Shown here: positions 1 to 6,826 of the stretch, piece after piece | Numbering within the stretch: the first letter of the stretch is position 1 | Layout: every line of letters begins with the position of its first letter | Assembly: GCA_025355115.1 (NCBI GenBank) | Contig: JANXLO010000539.1 | Span: 1 to 6,826, forward strand | Reading direction: 5' to 3' | Source: Chthonomonadaceae bacterium | Lineage (GTDB): Bacteria; Armatimonadota; Chthonomonadetes; Chthonomonadales; Chthonomonadaceae | Length of the DNA stretch: 6,826 nt | Notes under the pieces: generated by a model | Seen by the model: only the letters and a program-made list of their open reading frames with translations | What the model was told of the DNA's origin: nothing | Databases searched by the model: none | Position numbers and translations under genes: made by a program

Positions 1-1221
1 TCCCAAGCCCCATCGGCCCAGACCGCACGCCGCGAACTGGACCGCCTGGAGCAAGGCCATCCTGACCCGTCTCCCATCGCCACAACGCCTCCCCTACCTC
101 TTGAGGGTCCAGCGTCTCTGGCGTCGCCTTTAGCCCTGCTTAAGGACGCGGACGCTATCCTGGCGCAAAAGCGCTTCCCAGAAGCCGAGAAAGCCTATCT
201 TCAAATCGTCGTCCGAGATCCGAAGAGTGCGCAGGCACTGCAAGGATTGGGACTCGCACTGTCCTCTCAGGGCAAGACGGAACAGGCGTTTCTGGCGCTA
301 GACAAGGCGCTGAAGTTGGATCCGCACCTGTCGATGGCACAGTTCACGCTCGCCCACCTGTATTACGACCAGGGCTTCGTGGATGAGGCGGCGCACCGTA
401 TGGAAGCTCTGACAAAGGAGGCTCCGAATAATGGAGAGTATCTGCATGCTCTCGCCCTCTGCTACCTTGACGACACGACGCGCTACCTGGAAACCGAGGA
501 GTTGCTGAAGCGGGCGGTCGCCCGTGAGCCTAAACGCGCGGAGTATCTGCGTGACATGGGGAAAGCCGAGATAAATCTGACCCACAGCGCGGATGCGGAG
601 AACGACTATCGGCAAGCGCTCGCCCTCGATCCCGGAAACCCGGACACCCAACTCGCTCTGGGGTCTTTTCTGCTGGACCATCAGCCTACAACACCGCGAC
701 TGCAGGAGGCCGAGCGACTGCTGCAAGCGGTGACGGCAAAAGATCCGGCCAATGCGGATAGCTTACTGGGTCTAGGTCGTGTGGCGCTAAGTCGAAGCGA
801 TATTCCTTCGGCACTGGCCTATCTGCAAAAAGCTGTGGCCCGCAATCCTAATCTTGCGGCCGGCTGGTATCAACTGGCGCGCGCCTTTGATCGAGCTGGA
901 GACGGCACACGCGCGAAGGACTGCCGGACGGCCTTTCAGAACATTACGAACTATCGGCGCGAACTGAGCAGTGCCGAGGAATCGGCGCGTGCGCGTCTCA
1001 AAGATCCTGCTTTACGGCTGAAACTGGCCCGTCTTTATGTTCAGGGCGGCCAGAATGCGCGGGCAATCAATCAGTATCAGGTCTACTTAAACTTGGCGCC
1101 TGCCGATCAGGCGGGGCAAAAAGAACTTCAGAATTTGACATCCCGCCTACAGGCAGAGGGGCAAATGCCTTCCATGAATGCGCTCAACGGCATGCTTCTT
1201 GCCTCTCGGAAAGCCCATTGA
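1..1221 (+). CDS. TPR-repeat protein, 5' end missing
   Basis: The frame is open from the first base of the window to a TGA at 1219-1221, giving 406 visible residues; the true start lies outside. A TTG at 247 is inside a repeat and is not a credible start. Residues 1-45 form a Pro/Ala-rich linker. From about residue 47 there are around nine tetratricopeptide repeats of roughly 34 residues, at about 47-78, 79-111, 112-145, 146-180, 181-213, 214-251, 252-285, 286-318 and 336-370. They are recognisable by the A-x(3)-L-x(2)-A-L-x-L-x-P pattern, as in ALDKALKLDP and YRQALALDP. TPR solenoids bind other proteins and have no catalytic role of their own. No signal peptide can be judged because the N-terminus is missing. 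The next gene begins 17 bp downstream, so the two are probably translated from one mRNA and may work together. The specific partner is not known. Confidence 0.9.
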   Translation, partial: SQAPSAQTARRELDRLEQGHPDPSPIATTPPLPLEGPASLASPLALLKDADAILAQKRFPEAEKAYLQIVVRDPKSAQALQGLGLALSSQGKTEQAFLALDKALKLDPHLSMAQFTLAHLYYDQGFVDEAAHRMEALTKEAPNNGEYLHALALCYLDDTTRYLETEELLKRAVAREPKRAEYLRDMGKAEINLTHSADAENDYRQALALDPGNPDTQLALGSFLLDHQPTTPRLQEAERLLQAVTAKDPANADSLLGLGRVALSRSDIPSALAYLQKAVARNPNLAAGWYQLARAFDRAGDGTRAKDCRTAFQNITNYRRELSSAEESARARLKDPALRLKLARLYVQGGQNARAINQYQVYLNLAPADQAGQKELQNLTSRLQAEGQMPSMNALNGMLLASRKAH

Positions 1222-1223
1222 AA

Positions 1224-1241
1224 AGAGGAAACGTATCTATG
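1224..1241 (+). promoter_or_regulatory. Ribosome binding site fixing the UnbV-protein start
   Basis: AGAGGAA at 1224-1230 sits about 9 nt ahead of an ATG at 1239. This favours that ATG over an in-frame TTG at 1218, which would overlap the upstream stop codon and has no Shine-Dalgarno at proper distance. Confidence 0.7.
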
Positions 1242-2951
1242 CATGCTCGTCCCTCTGTTCGAGCCCTCGCCGGACTCACGGCTTATTGCTCTTTTATACA
1301 TTTTGCGGTTGGCTGTGCTCCTACTGCCCCCCTCATAGTCCCGTCCACTTCTCCCCACCAGCAAAAGACGGCTGCAGTCATCGCAGCTCCCGTGGAAGGA
1401 GCGCCAGCCTTTACCGATGTCGCTGCTGCGGCGGGGATCACCTATCGTTGGCAGATTCAGGGTCCACGTCCGCTAAACATTCTACAGACTATCGGCAACG
1501 GCTGCGCATTCCTGGACTATAATAACGATGGCAACCTCGATATTTTGCTTGTCGGGCCGAAACTTGGGCTTTATCGGGGGGATGGGAAAGGCCATTTTAC
1601 CGACGTTACCCACGCCATGGGACTGGACAAGCTTGCCGGAGATTTTCTAGGCTGCGCTGTTGGCGACTACGACAACGACGGTTTTGACGATGTCTATATC
1701 TCTGCCAACAATGGCGGCGTTTTACTCCACAATGAAGCAGGTAAACGCTTTACTGATGTTACTCGGAAGGCAGGAATTGCCAGTCAGCCGTGGGGCACCT
1801 CCTGTACCTTTGCGGATATGGATGGGGACGGAAAACTGGACCTCTATATCTGCAACTATGTGGTGTTTGGCCCACAGACGCAACCTCGTCTGTGCGACTA
1901 CAGCGGCTTCCAGAGCGCGTGCGGCCCGCGCTTCTACACTCCGGAGCGCGGTGTACTCTATCATAATGAGGGAAGAGGCAGCTTCCGTGATGTCACCGCC
2001 GCCTGGAGAGGACAGACGGTGTCGGGCGCGGGTCTGGGAGTGGCCGCCGCCGATTTCGACGGGTCCGGCCGGCCGGGCCTCGCGATTGCCAATGATGAAA
2101 GGCCCGGCGACCTCATGGTCAACCAGGGCGGCAAACTTCGGAATATCGGCGTGGAATCAGGGACGGCTTATGACGGCAGCGGCAATATTCATGGCGCGAT
2201 GGGCCTTGATTGGGGCGATTACGATAATGACGGCAAATTGGATCTCGTCGTAGCGACATTCCAGCATGAGGCGAAGAACCTCTATCACAACGATGGAGGG
2301 AGACTGTTTACGGATCACTCAATGCAGGTGGGACTCGCGGAAAATACGATTCCCGGTGTCTCGTTCGGCATCAAATTTCTGGACTTCGACAACGACGGAT
2401 TTTTGGATCTGGCAATCGCCAATGGGCACGTTCAGGACAACGTCGCGTCGATAGACAAGTCGACGACGTATCGGCAGACGGTACAGCTCTTACACAACCG
2501 CCAGGGCATGAGTTTCGAGGACGTGAGCCGCGGAGCCGGTGCGGCCTTACTCCAGCCTATCGTGGGACGCGGACTAGCCATCGGCGATTTCGATAACGAC
2601 GGCAAAATGGATATTCTGGTGGTGAACAGTGAAGGCGCCCCCATGCTGCTGCATAACGAGACGCAGACACGCAACCACTGGCTGATCTGCCGCCTTGTAG
2701 GCAAGAAGAGCAATCGGGACGCGATCGGCGCCATGGTTACAGTTACGGCAGGGGGAAAGAAGCTGCTCCGACACTGCGCGACAGATGGATCCTATCTCTC
2801 CGCTTCCGACCGTCGGGTACATTTCGGGCTGGGAGACGCGACAGAAGCGTCCGTGACGGTACGCTGGCCGGACGGTACTGGAAGTGCCTATACTCACGTC
2901 TCCCCAGATCGGGTCGTCACGCTGCATCAAGGGGAAGCGACTATACGTTGA
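1239..2951 (+). CDS. FG-GAP/VCBS repeat and ASPIC/UnbV (CRTAC-like) probable lipoprotein
   Basis: The product is 570 residues from ATG 1239. The N-terminus has basic residues, a hydrophobic stretch and then AVGC with Cys26. This reads as a type II signal peptide with a slightly atypical lipobox (Ala at -3). Seven calcium-binding FG-GAP-type loops follow, near residues 93, 143, 193, 272, 327, 382 and 450, mostly DxDNDGxxD. The fourth (DFDGSGRPG) is degenerate. Such repeats build a beta-propeller. A C-terminal ASPIC/UnbV domain spans about 479-560, with NHWLICRLVG, SNRDAIGA, GSYLSASDRRVHFGLG and WPDG. Cys-containing text near 219-235 ending in CGPRFY is, as I recall, typical of this family in environmental bacteria. 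The role of the bacterial family is poorly defined; adhesion or envelope protein binding is an inference from the propeller fold. The gene follows a TPR gene by 17 bp and ends at a strong terminator. Similar repeat DNA (for example around 1662, 2214, 2383 and 2582) could promote slippage or recombination. Confidence 0.88.
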   Translation: MHARPSVRALAGLTAYCSFIHFAVGCAPTAPLIVPSTSPHQQKTAAVIAAPVEGAPAFTDVAAAAGITYRWQIQGPRPLNILQTIGNGCAFLDYNNDGNLDILLVGPKLGLYRGDGKGHFTDVTHAMGLDKLAGDFLGCAVGDYDNDGFDDVYISANNGGVLLHNEAGKRFTDVTRKAGIASQPWGTSCTFADMDGDGKLDLYICNYVVFGPQTQPRLCDYSGFQSACGPRFYTPERGVLYHNEGRGSFRDVTAAWRGQTVSGAGLGVAAADFDGSGRPGLAIANDERPGDLMVNQGGKLRNIGVESGTAYDGSGNIHGAMGLDWGDYDNDGKLDLVVATFQHEAKNLYHNDGGRLFTDHSMQVGLAENTIPGVSFGIKFLDFDNDGFLDLAIANGHVQDNVASIDKSTTYRQTVQLLHNRQGMSFEDVSRGAGAALLQPIVGRGLAIGDFDNDGKMDILVVNSEGAPMLLHNETQTRNHWLICRLVGKKSNRDAIGAMVTVTAGGKKLLRHCATDGSYLSASDRRVHFGLGDATEASVTVRWPDGTGSAYTHVSPDRVVTLHQGEATIR

Positions 2952-2967
2952 GAATTCGATGGAAACA

Positions 2968-2990
2968 ATGCCTGACGATAAACCAGGCAT
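2968..2990. repeat. 7-bp perfect inverted repeat in the convergent gap
   Basis: ATGCCTG at 2968-2974 and CAGGCAT at 2984-2990 flank a 9-nt loop, 17 nt after the stop of the UnbV-domain gene. There is no T-run after it on the + strand. On the - strand it is followed by TGTTTCC, so it could be a weak back-up terminator for atpDC transcripts that read through, or a 3'-end stabilising hairpin for the + strand mRNA. Confidence 0.4.
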
Positions 2991-3048
2991 CACCGTCTCC
3001 GCAGCAGAAGGAAATGACTGCAGGCACACAACCATCGAGTGTGAATCG

Positions 3049-3082
3049 AAAAAAAGCCCCGCCAATCGGCGGGGCTTTTTTT
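3049..3082. terminator. Bidirectional rho-independent terminator
   Basis: A perfect 8-bp GC-only stem (GCCCCGCC at 3056-3063, GGCGGGGC at 3068-3075) with a 4-nt loop AATC is preceded by seven A (3049-3055) and followed by seven T (3076-3082). It therefore reads as a stem plus U-tract on both strands. It lies between the convergent ends of the UnbV-domain gene (stop at 2951) and atpC (stop at 3102). It should end both transcripts and prevent antisense read-through. Confidence 0.93.
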
Positions 3083-3101
3083 ATACGCTGCGGCATTGAG
3101 A

Positions 3102-3509
3102 TTACTGATGCATCTGGGCGACGCGGATGCGGTTCTGGGCGCGTTCGATGGCGACGCGGAGCTCCTCGGCATCGATGTTGCTGCCGGGGACTTCCAGAAG
3201 CTGACGCGCTTTGGCAGCGGCCGTTCGGGCACGCTCCACGTCTATCTCCTCTGATAGCTCTGCCGTGTCGGCGAGGATGATGACCTTGTCCTTGTTGACC
3301 TGCAGGAAACCGCCGCTGGTGGCGATGAAGGCCTCCGAGCCGTCCGTCAGAGTCACTTTGATGAGGCCGGTCGTCAGCTCGGTCAGCAGCGGCGCGTGGC
3401 CTGCCAGCACACCGAGGGAGCCGTCCACGCCGGGGGCGCGGATGGACTGAACGTCCTCGGAGAACAGCAGTCTCTCCGGCGTCACGAGTTCGAGCGGGAA
3501 TGTTGCCAT
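3102..3509 (-). CDS. atpC: F1F0 ATP synthase epsilon subunit
   Basis: The 135-residue product has the usual length for the family. Residues 1-85 form the N-terminal beta-sandwich with the family signature GVDGSLGVLAGHAPLLTEL. Residues about 90-135 form the C-terminal helical hairpin (ERARTAAAKARQLLE, then EELRVAIERAQNRIRVA). Epsilon binds gamma at the foot of the central stalk of the membrane-bound ATP synthase, couples rotation to the c-ring, and its C-terminal helices can inhibit ATP hydrolysis. The ATG at 3509 is preceded by AGGAG (forward 3516-3520) with a 6-nt spacer. This lies in the 14-bp gap after the atpD stop, so the two genes are co-transcribed. The gene ends about 20 bp before the bidirectional terminator, making it the last gene of its operon. 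The downstream-of-atpD position is the normal one. Confidence 0.97.
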   Translation of the reverse strand: MATFPLELVTPERLLFSEDVQSIRAPGVDGSLGVLAGHAPLLTELTTGLIKVTLTDGSEAFIATSGGFLQVNKDKVIILADTAELSEEIDVERARTAAAKARQLLEVPGSNIDAEELRVAIERAQNRIRVAQMHQ

Positions 3510-3523
3510 GTTGGTCTCCTGCC

Positions 3524-4969
<1,446 letters not shown>

Positions 4970-5077
4970 TCAGCGCCCCATGGGAGCGTCGCCTGCGATG
5001 TCAGGCGGATCGGGAAATGAAAAATTTATCGTGAAAACGGGGAATCCAAGCAGTTTGTGCAATGCTTCACAACGTAT

Positions 5078-5107
5078 AGTTTAGCAGGTTTCACGGCAGA
5101 AAAGCAA
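5078..5107 (-). promoter_or_regulatory. Candidate sigma70-type promoter for atpDC
   Basis: On the - strand, TTGCTT (forward 5102-5107) and TAAACT (forward 5078-5083) are separated by 18 nt inside the 203-bp gap upstream of atpD. Each box matches consensus at only four of six positions. If used, it gives a leader of roughly 150 nt, which contains a small hairpin CGCCTG/CAGGCG (forward 4990-5007, 6-nt loop). The gap length and its AT-rich patch support a separate promoter for atpDC, but the exact boxes are a guess. Confidence 0.3.
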
Positions 5108-5124
5108 TAGCCTGGCTCAATTCA

Positions 5125-5922
5125 TCACTCCTGCTTACGAGCTACGTAGAAGATTCGGTCGGCTGCGCGGTTCGGCGGGCGCAGCGTATACGCCTGATAG
5201 AGGCTGATCTCGTCGAAGCCGGCGTCGGTCAGCATCTGTTTGATCTCATCGGAGGTGTAGGCGAACTGCCAGTGATCCTCCTCGAAGTAGTGATCTGACC
5301 CGTCGGGCTGCCGATGCCAGAACTTCATATGGACCCGGCAGAGGCGCGTCTCGGGAAAGTAGGAGCTGCGCCAGTCGTAGCGGAGCGGCTCGTCGGGCTG
5401 GAGATTGCTCTGGTCAAAGAACTGCTCGCGCAGAGCCAGTTCCGAGTTCATATCGAAAATGAGGAGTCCGCCCCGAGTCAGATGCACAGCCACCCGCTCG
5501 AAGGCGAGTTTCAGTTGGGCCGGATCGGTGATGTAGTTCAGGCTGTCGAAGAGGCTGATGCAGAGATCGAACCGTTGACCCGGCAGGTCGAGCAACGCCG
5601 CATCCTGCACGATATATTCGATCGGCAAACCGCGTTCAGTCGCCTTTCGCCGCGCCTCCGCGATCATGCCTGGCGCGATGTCCACCCCGGTCATCTGAAA
5701 GCCTTCCATGGCGAGCAGTTCCGAGACGTTCCCGGTACCACAAGCAAGGTCGAGAATGCGGCGCGGGCGGGAGTGACGGAGGTCGAGGAGCCGGTGCAGA
5801 TAGATCGTCCAACGGGAATAAGGCACGGTCTGCATCAGCCGATCATAGAGAGGCGCGACAGCGATGAATTGGTTGGGGATGGGTGGCGAGCTTCCGTTTT
5901 CCATGGTGGCATATTTCGACAC
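5125..5922 (-). CDS. Class I SAM-dependent methyltransferase, substrate unknown
   Basis: The 265-residue product has a Rossmann-fold methyltransferase core. Motif I is ILDLACGTGN (56-65), which binds S-adenosylmethionine. Asp81 in VDIAPGM (80-86) is the acidic residue expected to hold the ribose. QDAALLDL (106-113) is motif III, and FDLCISLFDSLNYI (118-131) followed by GGLLIFDMN (151-159) form the motif IV region and strand 5. The N-terminal APLYDRLMQTVPYSRW and the C-terminal YTSDEIKQMLTDAGF resemble YqeM-like small-molecule methyltransferases, but the substrate cannot be read from sequence. No signal or membrane segment is seen, so it is probably cytosolic. The GTG at 5922 is chosen with a weak AGGGA about 12 nt upstream; an in-frame ATG at 5904 has no Shine-Dalgarno and would remove six residues. 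The gene lies 82 bp after the DUF72 gene on the same strand, possibly in one transcript, and no clear terminator follows it. Confidence 0.9.
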   Translation of the reverse strand: MSKYATMENGSSPPIPNQFIAVAPLYDRLMQTVPYSRWTIYLHRLLDLRHSRPRRILDLACGTGNVSELLAMEGFQMTGVDIAPGMIAEARRKATERGLPIEYIVQDAALLDLPGQRFDLCISLFDSLNYITDPAQLKLAFERVAVHLTRGGLLIFDMNSELALREQFFDQSNLQPDEPLRYDWRSSYFPETRLCRVHMKFWHRQPDGSDHYFEEDHWQFAYTSDEIKQMLTDAGFDEISLYQAYTLRPPNRAADRIFYVARKQE

Positions 5923-6004
5923 GCGAAGGGCATGTCCCTGCCGACTTGATCCTCGTCCGGTGTGATTCCGACTATGACCTCTGCGCCTGAATGCGAGCGT
6001 GAAC

Positions 6005-6781
6005 TCACCGACGAGAATTTACGATATCTGCGAGCTTGGACGCAGCCATGAGCGCATTGCCTATGGCTGCACCCGAGGCGGTATTGTCGAAAATGCACCA
6101 TGTCGGGCCTGATCTCGAGCTCTGGTGGAGATTATGAACGAGCTTGTCAAGAAATTCGTCTGGATACGCCGAATAGTATCTTCGCGGGGAACCGTGCAGC
6201 CGATAGTAGACCAGGCCCCGCCACCCGCCAGGCGCCGCTGCGGCAGGGACAACCGCAGGATCGGCGGCGACACGAGCAATTTGGAACTCCGTCAACGCAC
6301 TCCCCGCCTCCTCGCTGAACCAACTTGCATGACGGGGCTCGCACACGACTCCACCAGAAAAACGCTCGCGAATTGTGCTGAAAAACGTCCCCGCGACGTT
6401 GTCATCGAAGGCGAGGCTCGGAGGGAGCTGAACTAGCAGAGGCCCCAGCGTGTTGGCAAGTCCCGATGCCTCAGCTAGAAACTTCTCAAGCGGCACGATT
6501 GCGTCGATAAGCTTCAGCCGATGCGTTATTTCTTTCGGAACTTTAACCCCAAGGCGGAAGTTTTCAGGCACGGAGGAGGCCCAGCGTGCATATGTAGAGG
6601 ACAGATGCGGCCTGTAGAAGGACGAGTTGATCTCCGCGCCACACAGTCGACGAGAGTATCGTTCGAGATGAGTTCCATCTTCCGGAAAATCGGTGGCGTA
6701 GTCCCTCGGCAGCGACCATCCGGCCGTGCCCACATAGACGGGGTAATGATGAGTCTGCTCTGAATTCAGATGACTTGACAA
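6005..6781 (-). CDS. DUF72 (YecE-like, COG1801) family protein
   Basis: From TTG 6781 the product has 258 residues, normal for the family. Signatures appear in order: GTAGWS (18-23), AEINSSFYRP (49-58), KVPKEITH (80-87), LGPLLVQLPPS (112-122), CEPRHASWF (147-155), YYRLHGSP (192-199) and FDNTASGAAIGNA (231-243). These match the TIM-barrel DUF72 family. Its members are widespread, and I know of no established biochemical function. The usual FNN near the end reads FDN here, and the usual VEFRH reads VCEPRH. The TTG start is chosen because a perfect AAAGGAGT lies 7 nt upstream and the family normally begins shortly before the GTAGW strand. A GTG at 6817 would add 12 residues but sits only 6 nt after an in-frame TAG (6824-6826) with no visible Shine-Dalgarno. 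The methyltransferase gene follows 82 bp downstream on the same strand. Confidence 0.88.
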   Translation of the reverse strand: MSSHLNSEQTHHYPVYVGTAGWSLPRDYATDFPEDGTHLERYSRRLCGAEINSSFYRPHLSSTYARWASSVPENFRLGVKVPKEITHRLKLIDAIVPLEKFLAEASGLANTLGPLLVQLPPSLAFDDNVAGTFFSTIRERFSGGVVCEPRHASWFSEEAGSALTEFQIARVAADPAVVPAAAAPGGWRGLVYYRLHGSPRRYYSAYPDEFLDKLVHNLHQSSRSGPTWCIFDNTASGAAIGNALMAASKLADIVNSRR

Positions 6782-6787
6782 TTCTGA

Positions 6788-6795
6788 ACTCCTTT
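6788..6795 (-). promoter_or_regulatory. Strong Shine-Dalgarno supporting a TTG start for the DUF72 gene
   Basis: The - strand reads AAAGGAGT at forward 6788-6795, with core AAGGAG at 6789-6794 and 7 nt to the TTG whose first base is 6781. This is the best ribosome-binding match in this part of the window and decides the start. Confidence 0.7.
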
Positions 6796-6826
6796 GTGAT
6801 GCTGCCTGGGCCGCCACTGTGGACTA

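Noticed and set aside
298..726. 142-codon open frame on the - strand inside the TPR gene
   Set aside because: It overlaps a frame with clear TPR periodicity, and the product resembles nothing recognisable.
1660..2253. 197-codon + strand frame inside the UnbV gene, starting with many Thr codons
   Set aside because: It is a frame-shifted reading of the FG-GAP repeat DNA; the repetitive Asp-Asn-Asp codons produce the Thr run.
1239..2951. FG-GAP loops considered as an integrin-like adhesin or a polysaccharide-lyase-type enzyme
   Set aside because: The C-terminal ASPIC/UnbV domain and absence of any catalytic domain place it in the CRTAC-like family instead.
2574..3280. Small open frames across the convergent gap (2574-3065 on -, 2884-3099 and 2948-3280 on +)
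   Set aside because: They run through the terminator hairpin or the ends of the flanking genes. They lack family signatures, and no ribosome binding site was seen.
5314..5949. 211-codon open frame on the + strand opposite the methyltransferase gene
   Set aside because: It is again in codon register with a well-supported gene on the other strand. Its translation is low-complexity and charged, with no family signature.
5835..6101. 88-codon - strand frame spanning the gap between the DUF72 and methyltransferase genes
   Set aside because: It overlaps both well-supported genes in another frame and has no recognisable motif; the gap itself shows no gene.

Overview
The window looks like ordinary chromosomal sequence from a free-living bacterium of fairly high GC content (about 55-60 % by eye). 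It holds six protein genes in two convergent groups. A TPR protein paired with an FG-GAP/ASPIC-UnbV (CRTAC-like) protein, and an atpD-atpC pair with no atpG or atpA beside it, suggest an environmental lineage such as Acidobacteriota, Armatimonadota or a relative. The phylum cannot be fixed from this sequence alone. No tRNA, rRNA, CRISPR array, insertion sequence or phage gene was seen.

Left part, + strand (1-2951): the 3' part of a gene for a TPR protein (about nine repeats) enters from the left edge. After 17 bp it is followed by a gene for a probable lipoprotein with seven FG-GAP-type calcium-loop repeats and a C-terminal ASPIC/UnbV domain. The tight spacing implies one transcript, and the domain content points to a cell-envelope or exported beta-propeller protein with a protein-interaction partner. 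The substrate and process are unknown.

Middle (2952-3101): a 150 bp convergent gap carries a near-ideal bidirectional rho-independent terminator and a second, weaker inverted repeat.

Right part, - strand (6826 down to 3102): transcription runs DUF72/YecE-family protein, then a class I SAM-dependent methyltransferase, then a 203 bp gap with a possible promoter, then atpD (F1 ATP synthase beta) and atpC (epsilon). atpD and atpC are clearly co-transcribed (14 bp apart). They encode the catalytic subunit and the inhibitory/rotor subunit of the F1 sector, so the remaining subunits must be encoded elsewhere. The beta subunit has all its catalytic landmarks but shows small departures from consensus in the P-loop and in the usual DDLTDP motif.

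I found no convincing new system. The items most worth checking are the TPR/UnbV operon of unknown role, the split ATP synthase locus with its unusual beta-subunit residues, and a start-codon correction for the DUF72 gene (TTG behind a perfect Shine-Dalgarno).
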